Positions 7,494-14,272 of a DNA stretch of 64,000 nt are shown one piece after another (the first letter of the stretch is position 1; each line of letters begins with the position of its first letter). The stretch lies in assembly GCA_964407925.1 (NCBI GenBank), contig CAYOXM010000001.1, forward strand, positions 62,001-126,000, in the 5' to 3' direction. This DNA comes from CAYOXM01 sp964407925. GTDB lineage: Bacteria; Patescibacteriota; Patescibacteriia; SG8-24. The position numbers and the translations under genes were made by a program. The notes below the pieces were generated by a model, which did not search any database, was not told the DNA's origin, and worked only from the letters and a program-made list of their open reading frames with translations.

Positions 7494-9425
7494 ATGAAGG
7501 AAAACATGGAAAAAAAGATTGACGGCGCGGCGACTCCTGGGAAGAAAAAGGGGGCGTTTCATTTGATTACGGCGCCGATCAAGGCGGTGTGCGATCCGAT
7601 CACGCAGACGTGCTACCCGGTGCTCGAGGCGCATTGGCAGGAGCGGTACCGCAAGCCGTGGCCGACGAAGTACGCGCGGCGGATGTTCATTCTCGACTTT
7701 TTCCTGCTGACGACCGTCGCGACGCTCGTCGTGACCTTGATGGTCTACGGCCTGCTTTTGCCCGTCCTGCCGACGGTGTCGGTCGTGAACATCGCGACGG
7801 TCGCGCCGCAGGAGATCGTGAGCGGCGAGACGACGACGTTCGCCATTTCCTACAGCAACGACTCGCCGCGCGTCCTCGGCTGCGCGCAGCTGCGCGTGCG
7901 CCTTCCCGAAGGGACGGTCGTCACGGATTTCATCGAAACCGCCGACGAGGAACACAAGTACTGCCTCGCCGCGGGCGAACGGCCGCACGCGGAACGCGTT
8001 CCGGGCGAGGACGGCATCTACGTCTTCCCCATCGGGGACCTCGCGCCGCACGCGAAGGACACGCTTTCGCTCACGGCGCGGACGTACGGGCCGACCGGAA
8101 CGCTGAAGGTACTCTCTTCCGAGCTCACCTATTGGGAACTGGCGCAGACCGCGCCCACGCGCGTGAGCGACCGGACGGAATGGCAGGTCGCGCGCTCGGC
8201 CTTGCAGCTCGCGGTCGCCGCGCCGAAGGACCTGGTGCGCGGACGGCAGACGTCGGTGACGGTCGCGTACGCCAACCGCGGCGGCGCCGCGCTGCGCAAC
8301 GTCCGGCTCGCGGTCGCCGCGCCGGAAGACTTCACGGTGTCGGGCGCTTCTCCCGCGCTCGGCAAGGGCCGCGAGTGGCGGCTCGGCGACCTCGCGCCCG
8401 GCGACGGCGGGACGGTGACGCTGTACGGCTCGTTCTCGGCGCGGCCGCGGACGCCGCCGACACCGGCGTTCGCCTTCCGCGCGGTCACGGACGACGGCGA
8501 GGCCCGGGTGATCGAGGAGGTGCGGCATAACGCCGACCCGCTCGCCGGCGACATCGAATTCTCGCACGACGTGACGCAACCGGGCGGCAGGACCGCGCTC
8601 CTCCCCGGCGAGACGGTCGTCGTCGCCGTTCGTTACCGCAACCGCGGCACGACCGCGCTTAACGGACTGCATGTCGACCTTTCAGCCGACCGCCGCCTGC
8701 TCGCGAACGCCGAACCCGAAACCCTGTCGTGGAACGTTCCCTCCGTCGCTCCGGGCGAATCGGGAACGCTCACGGCGACGCTTTCCGTGAAAAACGCGAT
8801 CGACGCCGCGACGCTCGGTCCGGACGGCGAACCGCACCTCGTCATCGCGGCGACGGGAACCTACGTCGTCGGCGACGACACGACGCGGCCCGTGCGCGTG
8901 GATTCCGCGACGACCGACTTCCCCATCGCCACGTCGCTCACGGTCGACGCGGCGGGATTCTACTTCACGAAGGACGGCGACCAGGTCGGCCTCGGGCCGC
9001 TGCCGCCGAAAGCCGGCGAGACGACGAAGTACCGCGTTTTCCTGCACCTGAAAAACACGACGGGCGGCGCGGACAACGTTCGCGTCGAAGGGTATCTGCC
9101 CGCGAACGTGGCATGGACCGGCAAGTACAGCGTGACGTCCGGCCAGGCGATCGACTACTTCCCGACGACGGGACGCATCCGCTGGGACGTCGGCCGCGTG
9201 CCGGCGTTCACGGACGGGACGGGCGCGGGCATCGGCGCGAGCTTCGAAGTGGCGCTGACGGCGGGCGTCGACGACGTGGGGACGATGCCGACGCTCATCA
9301 AGGACGTGGCGCTGACGGCGGATGACGAGCTGACGGGGCTGACGCTCCATGCGAGCACGGCGGCGGTGACGACGGATTTGGAGTTTGACGCTCGGGCTGC
9401 GGGGAAAGGAACGGTAGTGAGGTAA
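7494..9425 (+). CDS. Membrane-anchored extracellular protein with DUF11-like repeats
   Basis: A 643-residue protein. A basic cytoplasmic N-terminus of about 60 residues (KPWPTKYARRMF) is followed by one membrane helix at about 66-90 (ILDFFLLTTVATLVVTLMVYGLLL). The extracellular part is built of four or five beta-sandwich-type units. Each has the DUF11/conserved-repeat pattern: a V/T-rich strand, a YANRGG or YRNRGT or LKNTTGG motif, then VRLAV/VDLSA and a GDLAPGD or VAPGES turn. ATG 7506 has AAGGA upstream and may be the true start. The likely role is a cell-surface structural or adhesive protein. No catalytic motif was seen. Confidence 0.75.
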   Translation: MKENMEKKIDGAATPGKKKGAFHLITAPIKAVCDPITQTCYPVLEAHWQERYRKPWPTKYARRMFILDFFLLTTVATLVVTLMVYGLLLPVLPTVSVVNIATVAPQEIVSGETTTFAISYSNDSPRVLGCAQLRVRLPEGTVVTDFIETADEEHKYCLAAGERPHAERVPGEDGIYVFPIGDLAPHAKDTLSLTARTYGPTGTLKVLSSELTYWELAQTAPTRVSDRTEWQVARSALQLAVAAPKDLVRGRQTSVTVAYANRGGAALRNVRLAVAAPEDFTVSGASPALGKGREWRLGDLAPGDGGTVTLYGSFSARPRTPPTPAFAFRAVTDDGEARVIEEVRHNADPLAGDIEFSHDVTQPGGRTALLPGETVVVAVRYRNRGTTALNGLHVDLSADRRLLANAEPETLSWNVPSVAPGESGTLTATLSVKNAIDAATLGPDGEPHLVIAATGTYVVGDDTTRPVRVDSATTDFPIATSLTVDAAGFYFTKDGDQVGLGPLPPKAGETTKYRVFLHLKNTTGGADNVRVEGYLPANVAWTGKYSVTSGQAIDYFPTTGRIRWDVGRVPAFTDGTGAGIGASFEVALTAGVDDVGTMPTLIKDVALTADDELTGLTLHASTAAVTTDLEFDARAAGKGTVVR

Positions 9426-9445
9426 AAAATTGGCGGTGGCCGCAG

Positions 9446-9549
9446 TTTGAGCCGGGCGGCAGTCTGGCCGTCGGACGCGGCTCGGCCTGAGGCCGAGCCC
9501 TCGCTCCGACTCGGGTTTACCCGCGCCGACGGCCAGCCTCCCGCCCTCT
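9446..9549. repeat. Family B structured repeat, copy 2
   Basis: Outer stem GGGCGGC...TGGCCGTCGG near 9454-9474 pairs with CCGACGGCCA...CCCGCCC near 9525-9545. The inner hairpin is GCTCGGCC TGA GGCCGAGC (9480-9498). The constant segment CCCTCGCTCCGACTCGGG starts at 9498. The stems differ from copy 1 but pair equally well. Confidence 0.8.
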
Positions 9550-9558
9550 GTGCTTTTC

Positions 9559-9693
9559 AAGACCGAACCCTGCCGCCAGGATAAAAGGCTGGCGGCAGGA
9601 AAGGTTCACGGTTCCGTTCAGGGGGTGCCCGCCCGTCGTCGCCCGCCACTAAAAAGAGGAAAAAACTCGCGCGCTCGGCGCGCTCAATGGAAG
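9559..9693. repeat. Family A structured repeat, copy 1, with tail hairpin
   Basis: The inner hairpin CCTGCCGCCAG (9569-9579) pairs with CTGGCGGCAGG (9589-9599), followed by AAAGGTTCACGGTT (9600-9613). The outer stem is degenerate here. The downstream tail CTCGCGCGCTCGGCGCGCTC...GGAAG (9665-9693) is shared with other copies. Confidence 0.8.
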
Positions 9694-9709
9694 GGTCGTT
9701 ATTAAAGAT

Positions 9710-9772
9710 GTAGCGGCGAGGCTTGCCTCGCTTCACGCTAAGGGGTTCGGCAGGGCAAGCCCTGCAGCTACA
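9710..9772. repeat. REP-like R10-R11 inverted pair
   Basis: R10 (9710-9736, minus; GCGAGGCTTGCCTCGC) and R11 (9749-9772, plus; GCAGGGCAAGCCCTGC) form a head-to-head pair. Confidence 0.8.
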
Positions 9773-9780
9773 GTATACGA

Positions 9781-9807
9781 AAAAGCTCTAATATTAGAGC
9801 TTTTTTT
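9781..9807 (+). terminator. Intrinsic terminator
   Basis: AAGCTCTAA pairs with TTAGAGCTT, followed by seven T. It lies at the end of the repeat-rich gap and directly upstream of the next promoter. Confidence 0.7.
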
Positions 9808-9820
9808 GTACTTTTAAGGA

Positions 9821-9862
9821 TTGTCAACGAGGGTTGACAAAGTGGTGGTTTTCTGCTAAGGT
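9821..9862 (+). promoter_or_regulatory. Promoter of the GT4 gene with overlapping inverted repeat
   Basis: TTGACA at 9834-9839, 17 bp, TAAGGT at 9857-9862, preceded by TGC (extended -10). A perfect 8-bp inverted repeat, TTGTCAAC (9821-9828) and GTTGACAA (9833-9840), overlaps the -35 box and could be an operator. Confidence 0.65.
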
Positions 9863-9900
9863 GTGTGGTTCCTGAAAACCGCTTATTTAAGGCGGTTTAA

Positions 9901-9931
9901 GGGGTTGGCGGGGCAAGCCCCGCGGCTACAA
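9901..9931 (+). repeat. REP-like R12
   Basis: A palindrome GCGGGGCAAGCCCCGC followed by GGCTACA, in the 5' leader of the glycosyltransferase gene, just before its start codon. Confidence 0.75.
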
Positions 9932-9939
9932 CTGACGCT

Positions 9940-11106
9940 ATGAAGATCGCAATGGTCGGACAAAAGGGTATTCCCACCCAATTCGGCGGCATTGAGCGCC
10001 ACGTCGAGGCGCTCGCCGTTCGGCTTGGCGCGATGGGGCATGAGGTCATCGTGTACACGAGGGCCTGGTATGCCGCGCCCAAGACGCGCTTTTCGAAGGG
10101 CGTCCGGACCATCGCGACCGCGACGGTGAAATCGAAGAACCTCGATGCCATCGTCCACACGTTCACCGCGACCGTCCACGCGCTCGGTCAGGGCGTGGAC
10201 GTGATTCACTATCACGGCGTCGGCCCGTCGCTCCTCTCGTGGATTCCGCGCGTGTTCGCGCCCCGCGTGAAGGTGGTCGCGACGTTCCATTGCATCGACC
10301 GCAAGCATCAGAAGTGGGGCCTCGTCGCCCGCATCATGCTCGGCCTCGGCGAGCGCGCCGCGTGCCTGTTCCCCCACCAGACCATCACCGTCTCGAAGAC
10401 GCTCGAAGCGTACTGCGAGAACCGGTACAACCGCGCCGCACGGTACATTCCGAACGGCATCGACACGCCGCCGGCACGCATCGGCGCCGAACTCCTGAAG
10501 GGCTTCGGCCTGAAGAAGGACGGCTACGTCGTGATGGTGTCGCGGCTCGTCCGCCACAAGGGCGCGCATCACCTGATCGCCGCGTACCGCCAACTGAAGA
10601 AGCGCGGACAGACGGCGGGAAAAAAGCTCGTCATCGTCGGCGACAGCGCGTTCACGGACGACTACGTGGCGCAGCTGAAGACGCAGGCGAAGGGCGAGAA
10701 GGACATCATCTTCACCGGCTACCTGAAGGGCAAGGCGCTCGAGCAGGTGTTCGCGGGTTCGTACGCCGTGGTGCATCCTTCGGAATCCGAAGGGCTGCCT
10801 ATCGCGGTGCTCGAGGCGATGGCCTACGGCAAGACCGTGCTCGCCTCGGACATCCCCGAGAACATGGAGGTCGTGCGCGACCACGGGATGTCGTTCCGTA
10901 ACAAGAGCGTCGCCGACCTCGCGCGGAAACTGCGCGCGCTCATCGCGAATCCGGAGCTCGCCGCGGCAAAGGGCCGAGCGGCGCGGGCGTTCGTCCTCGA
11001 GCATTATCATTGGGACGACGTCGCGAAGGAGACGCAGAGGACGTATCAGGCGCTGATCGCTTCGCCCGCCGCCGCGAAGAAGGCGCGCGCCGCCGCGAAA
11101 GCCTAA
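9940..11106 (+). CDS. GT4-family glycosyltransferase
   Basis: A 388-residue protein with the GT-B fold. The N-terminal domain (KIAMVGQKGIPTQFGGIERHVEALAVRL) resembles DUF1972/rhamnosyltransferase-type acceptor domains. The C-terminal domain (about 190-360) carries the nucleotide-sugar site: YVVMVSRLVRHKG, LVIVGDSA, and the EX7E motif in HPSESEGLPIAVLEAMAYGK. The C-terminal tail is Ala/Lys-rich. It has its own extended -10 promoter and terminator and stands near other polysaccharide genes, so a role in building a surface glycan is likely. The sugar donor is unknown. Confidence 0.88.
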   Translation: MKIAMVGQKGIPTQFGGIERHVEALAVRLGAMGHEVIVYTRAWYAAPKTRFSKGVRTIATATVKSKNLDAIVHTFTATVHALGQGVDVIHYHGVGPSLLSWIPRVFAPRVKVVATFHCIDRKHQKWGLVARIMLGLGERAACLFPHQTITVSKTLEAYCENRYNRAARYIPNGIDTPPARIGAELLKGFGLKKDGYVVMVSRLVRHKGAHHLIAAYRQLKKRGQTAGKKLVIVGDSAFTDDYVAQLKTQAKGEKDIIFTGYLKGKALEQVFAGSYAVVHPSESEGLPIAVLEAMAYGKTVLASDIPENMEVVRDHGMSFRNKSVADLARKLRALIANPELAAAKGRAARAFVLEHYHWDDVAKETQRTYQALIASPAAAKKARAAAKA

Positions 11107-11127
11107 ACCGCCCCACTGGGCGGTTTT
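11105..11127 (+). terminator. Intrinsic terminator of the GT4 gene
   Basis: ACCGCCC CACT GGGCGGT followed by TTTTT, directly after the stop codon. Confidence 0.85.
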
Positions 11128-11156
11128 TGGTATAGCGGAGTTGCTATCGGCGTCAC

Positions 11157-11239
11157 GGTACCCTCTGACGGAACCCCTGCCGGCGGGGATATATGGCCCG
11201 CCGGCAGGAAAGGTTCACGGTTCCGTTCAGAGGGATACC
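11157..11239. repeat. Family A structured repeat, copy 2
   Basis: The outer stem GGTACCCTCTGACGGAACC (11157-11175) pairs with the segment ending at 11239 (GGTTCCGTTCAGAGGGATACC shape, one bulge). The inner hairpin is CCTGCCGGCGGG (11176-11187) with CCCGCCGGCAGG (11197-11208). The constant AAAGGTTCACGG follows at 11209-11220. Confidence 0.85.
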
Positions 11240-11251
11240 GATGCCGCGCTC

Positions 11252-11418
11252 ATTCGTCCGCGGCAGCACGCATCTCCCGCGGGGAAACTCGCAAAGGAGG
11301 CACCATGATCGTTTTGCCGCCTTTGCGAACGGTTCACGGTTTCCCCGGAGAGATGCGGCTGGCGGCCGCTGCTTTTAAAAGAAAAGGATGCTCGCGCGCT
11401 TGGCGCGCTCAATGGAAG
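11252..11418. repeat. Family A structured repeat, copy 3, with tail hairpin
   Basis: The outer stem GCATCTC..GGGGAAAC (11270-11288) pairs with GTTTCCCC..GAGATGC (ending 11356). The inner hairpin is CGCAAAGGAGGCA with TGCCGCCTTTGCG. The constant GGTTCACGGT is at 11331-11340. The tail (GGCTGGCGGCCGCT, an A/T-rich stretch, then CTCGCGCGCT/GGCGCGCTC) ends at 11418. Confidence 0.85.
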
Positions 11419-11464
11419 TTCGTATCCTTTTATCCACAGGTGCCTGGCGATAGTGTGGTAGTAT

Positions 11465-11547
11465 CACTTCTTGAATGACCCTGGGATACGCATCACCGCT
11501 GGTAAACAAGCCTGCGCTCGTACACGAGCCGCGAGGCTCGTTTTTTT
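11465..11547 (+). ncRNA. Candidate short transcript ending at an intrinsic terminator
   Basis: An intergenic segment of about 80 nt ends in a strong terminator (CGAGCC GCGA GGCTCG then seven T, 11525-11547). A TAGTAT box with TGTGG before it sits at 11459-11464, but no good -35 is seen. There is no ORF of note. It could be a small RNA or a leftover leader. The evidence is weak. Confidence 0.25.
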
Positions 11548-11580
11548 ATACGGCGGAAATCGAACATTGCGCGCGTGACG

Positions 11581-11609
11581 GCCCCGCGATTCCGCGGGGC
11601 TATTTTTTT
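11581..11609 (+). terminator. Second intrinsic terminator
   Basis: GCCCCGCG ATT CCGCGGGGC followed by TATTTTTTT. It is the second terminator within 60 bp, with no gene between. Confidence 0.75.
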
Positions 11610-11621
11610 GCGCGAACGGCG

Positions 11622-11688
11622 GTGATGCAGGGCAAGCCCTGCGGCTACAAACTTTCTAACTGGATTCCGGGTCTCGGCCCGGAATGAC
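11622..11688. repeat. REP-like R13 and an ATTCC palindrome
   Basis: R13 (GCAGGGCAAGCCCTGC, 11626-11641, plus) is followed by GGATTCCGGGTC/GGCCCGGAATGAC at 11661-11687. The second type recurs at 4436 and 30,372. Confidence 0.7.
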
Positions 11689-11697
11689 AAAGAAACT

Positions 11698-12756
11698 ATG
11701 AATGAAACGCTCAAGCACCTCATCCCCCTCGTCTCGACCATGCATGACGCGGCGCACGGCCACTATCGCGGCCTCGGGTTGGCACACGTGCCGGTGCCGC
11801 AAATCGTCGGCATCACGGGCGCATGCGAGAACGTCGACACGCTGTTTCGCGTCGGCAGCCGCATCGACGCGCCGCTGTTCTTCAGCCAGACGGGCCAGCT
11901 CACGCTCGAACAGGCGCTGCGGCACTACCACGGCGTGTACACGACGATGATCAGCGGACGCGATGAGGAAACCGAAGACGACCGGCACCTGCGGCAGTTC
12001 CTCCTCACCGAGGAGGAATTCGACTGGAGTGGCGTCGGCGGCGCGGCGAAGTACGACGAGGAGAAGATGTACGCGGCGCTCCTCGACCGCATCGAGGCGG
12101 CGGTAAAGGCAATCTGCACGGCGGTCGTCCGCGAGCACGCGAACGCGCTCGCGGACGCCTTCGGCCGCGACGTCGCCGCGCTCGCGGAAAGCCTGAAACA
12201 GCCGTTCCACCGAATCAGTTACGACGACGCGGTCGCGCTGCTGCAGAACGACGGATTTCCGGGACTGCGCTGGGGCGCGGATCTCGAGGCTCGGCACGAG
12301 GCACGCGTGGTGGACGCGCTCGCGGGAGGCGGAACGCCGCGGCCGACGCTCATCATGCGCTACCCGAAGGACATCAAGTTCTTCAACATGAAGGTATCGG
12401 AGGCGGACGACCGCGTGGTGCTCTCGGCCGACCTCGTGTTCCCGGTCGCGGGCGAAGGCGTCGGTTCGGCGGTGCGCGAACATAACGGCGAAAAGTTGGA
12501 ACGCCGCCTGCTCGGCTCGACGATGTACCGCCTCCACCGGGAGCGCGGCGGGACGATCGACGAATTCCGCTGGTACCTCGACATGGTGTCGTCAGGCGAA
12601 ACGAAGCCGCATGCGGGGTACGGCATCGGCAACGAGCGCGTACTCCAGTACCTGACAGGCGTCGCGGACATCCGCGAATGCTCGCTGTTCGGACAGATGG
12701 CGAAGCAGACGGGCGACTGGGCGCCACGGCGCGCGAAGTCCGCAGTGGCGGCCTAG
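11698..12756 (+). CDS. Class II aminoacyl-tRNA synthetase-like catalytic core, AsnRS/asparagine synthetase A-like
   Basis: A 352-residue protein that aligns by eye with the catalytic domain of asparaginyl-tRNA synthetase. Seen motifs: LFFSQTGQLTLEQAL (compare FLTESGQLYAE), motif 2 GRDEETEDDRHLRQFLLTEEEFDW (RxE then RHLxxF), YPKDIKFFNMKV (compare YPKEIKAFYM), VAGEGVGSAVRE (compare GIGEIIGGSQRE), and motif 3 AGYGIGNERVLQYLTG. There is no N-terminal OB-fold anticodon-binding domain: the core begins within the first 20 residues. This architecture is that of the archaeal AsnRS-derived asparagine synthetase (AS-AR). A tRNA-independent asparagine or related amide synthesis role is therefore plausible, but unproven. 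Confidence 0.7.
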   Translation: MNETLKHLIPLVSTMHDAAHGHYRGLGLAHVPVPQIVGITGACENVDTLFRVGSRIDAPLFFSQTGQLTLEQALRHYHGVYTTMISGRDEETEDDRHLRQFLLTEEEFDWSGVGGAAKYDEEKMYAALLDRIEAAVKAICTAVVREHANALADAFGRDVAALAESLKQPFHRISYDDAVALLQNDGFPGLRWGADLEARHEARVVDALAGGGTPRPTLIMRYPKDIKFFNMKVSEADDRVVLSADLVFPVAGEGVGSAVREHNGEKLERRLLGSTMYRLHRERGGTIDEFRWYLDMVSSGETKPHAGYGIGNERVLQYLTGVADIRECSLFGQMAKQTGDWAPRRAKSAVAA

Positions 12757-12776
12757 CAAAACAGCAGTCGTGCGTC

Positions 12777-12931
12777 GGCGTGGCCTGCGTCCCCGGCTCG
12801 CGAGCCCCGCGAATGAGCCACGAGTCGTTATGCTCATTCGCGAAAGGTTCACGGTCTCGCGACCGGGGACGCGGCCTGCCGCCGCTTCTTAAAAAAAGAA
12901 AAAAGCTCGCGCGCTCCGCGTGCTCAAAAGA
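12777..12931. repeat. Family A structured repeat, copy 4, with tail hairpin
   Basis: The outer stem GCGTCCCCGG..CGCGAG (from 12787) pairs with CTCGCG..CCGGGGACGC (to 12872). The inner hairpin is CGCGAATGAGC (12808-12818) with GCTCATTCGCG (12832-12842), loop CACGAGTCGTTAT. The constant AAAGGTTCACGGT is at 12843-12855. The tail runs to 12931. Confidence 0.9.
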
Positions 12932-12932
12932 A

Positions 12933-12951
12933 GGACCGCCGTCGGCGGTCC
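12933..12951 (-). terminator. Terminator of the second glycosyltransferase gene
   Basis: GGACCGCCG T CGGCGGTCC directly after the stop codon of the minus-strand gene, followed on that strand by TTCTTTT. Confidence 0.65.
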
Positions 12952-14184
12952 TCATTTTCTCTTTGCGAGCTTCTTGGCCTTTTCGTACACGCCCATGATG
13001 GCGGCGTAGTGGGCTTCGGGTGTGAAGTCCTTCTCGACCCACTCGCGTCCGGCGCGGCCCATCTCGACGGCGAGCGGCGCGTCGTCCCAGAGCGCGGACA
13101 TCTTTTCCGCGAGGTCGGCGGCGTCGCCGACGGAGGCGAAAAGGCCCGTCTCCCCTTCCTTCACGAGCTCGCCGAGGCCGCCCATCTGCGTCGTGACGAC
13201 GGGTTTTCCCGCCGCATACGCCTCGAGGACGATGAGGCCGAACACCTCGTACCACGCTGACGGCACGACGAGGAACCGGCTGCCGGCATAGGCGTCGGCG
13301 AGGTCACGGCCCGCGAGAAATCCGCGGAAGGTGACGTTATGCGCGTCGAGTTTTTTCGCGAGCGCCTTGAGTTTCGCCTCCTCGGGTCCGGTACCGACGA
13401 TCTGCACGGGCACGGTCTTGGCGCGCGCGGCGGCGGCGATGAGCGCGTCGACGCCTTTCTCCTCGGAGAGGCGGCCGACGTAGAGCGCGTAATTGCCGCC
13501 GGCGACGGGCTTCCAGACGGACGCGTCGATGGCGTGCGGGACGTGGACGATCTTCTTCGGGTCCATGCCGTAGTCGGCGAGGAGCGACTGCATGAAACGG
13601 CTCGGGGCGATGACGAGATCGACGTTCTTGCGCCAGACGCCGAGGGCGCGATGCAGGGACATCTCGGCCGCGGCGAGCGCGCTCGCGACGGCGGAACCCT
13701 TCACGCAGCGGTGACCGACGGCGTTCCAGTAGCGCGCGGGTTTCGTCGCCTCGCATATCGCGCCGTCATGGAAGAGCGAGTAGTTCGGCGCGACGAGCTT
13801 GTAGTCGTGCGCGGTCATCACGACGGGGAGCCCGCGCTTCTTCGCCTCGGGAAGGATGGACGGCGAGATCTGGTGGTAGACGTTGTGGACGTGCACGAGG
13901 TCGGGCTTGTCGGCATCGAGCAGCGCGCCGAATTTCCGCGCCGCCTCGAGCGACCAGAGCATCCGCCCCGCGGTCTTGAGGCCGGACGGGGAAAAACGCA
14001 CGCGATCGGTCTTCACGGGACTGACGAAGTAGCGGCTCCAGTCGCTCGGGAGGTCCTTCGGGTCGCGCATCGCGAACGGCGCGACGGCATGGCCGTGGCG
14101 CTCGAGGAGCGCGCGCAAATCGAAAAGGTAGCGCTCGGCGCCGCCCTTCAGGTACCAGTATTTGTTGGCGAAGACGATGTTCAT
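12952..14184 (-). CDS. GT4-family glycosyltransferase
   Basis: A 410-residue GT-B protein. The N-terminal domain begins MNIVFANKYWYLKGGAERYLF (glycine-rich GGAE loop) and includes DLVHVHNVYHQISPSIL. The C-terminal domain has YALYVGRLSEEKGVDALI, VQIVGTGPEE, and the EX7E site in VPSAWYEVFGLIVLEAYAAGKPVV. It follows the O-antigen-ligase-like gene on the same strand, separated by a REP pair, so the two probably act in the same surface polysaccharide pathway. Donor and acceptor sugars cannot be told from sequence. Confidence 0.9.
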   Translation of the reverse strand: MNIVFANKYWYLKGGAERYLFDLRALLERHGHAVAPFAMRDPKDLPSDWSRYFVSPVKTDRVRFSPSGLKTAGRMLWSLEAARKFGALLDADKPDLVHVHNVYHQISPSILPEAKKRGLPVVMTAHDYKLVAPNYSLFHDGAICEATKPARYWNAVGHRCVKGSAVASALAAAEMSLHRALGVWRKNVDLVIAPSRFMQSLLADYGMDPKKIVHVPHAIDASVWKPVAGGNYALYVGRLSEEKGVDALIAAAARAKTVPVQIVGTGPEEAKLKALAKKLDAHNVTFRGFLAGRDLADAYAGSRFLVVPSAWYEVFGLIVLEAYAAGKPVVTTQMGGLGELVKEGETGLFASVGDAADLAEKMSALWDDAPLAVEMGRAGREWVEKDFTPEAHYAAIMGVYEKAKKLAKRK

Positions 14185-14191
14185 TTTGGAC

Positions 14192-14251
14192 GTAGCTGCA
14201 GGGCTTGCCCTGCTTCACGTTAAGGTGAAGCGAGGCAAGCCTCGCAGCTAC
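14192..14251. repeat. REP-like R14-R15 inverted pair (REPIN-like)
   Basis: R14 (14192-14218, minus; GCAGGGCTTGCCCTGC) and R15 (14225-14251, plus; GCGAGGCAAGCCTCGC) face each other with about 6 bp between. This is the same layout as R7-R8. It lies between two polysaccharide genes of one strand and could affect the ratio of their transcripts. Confidence 0.85.
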
Positions 14252-14272
14252 ATTTTATTTTCCAAATTCTCG

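Noticed and set aside
9559..9693. Integron attC sites as an explanation for family A
   Set aside because: attC sites are folded imperfect palindromes, but no integrase, no gene cassettes and no regular GTT/AAC boundary are seen here. The constant segment is one-sided.
2615..14251. A CRISPR array
   Set aside because: The short palindromes are irregularly spaced, occur in both orientations, have no uniform spacers and no cas genes nearby.
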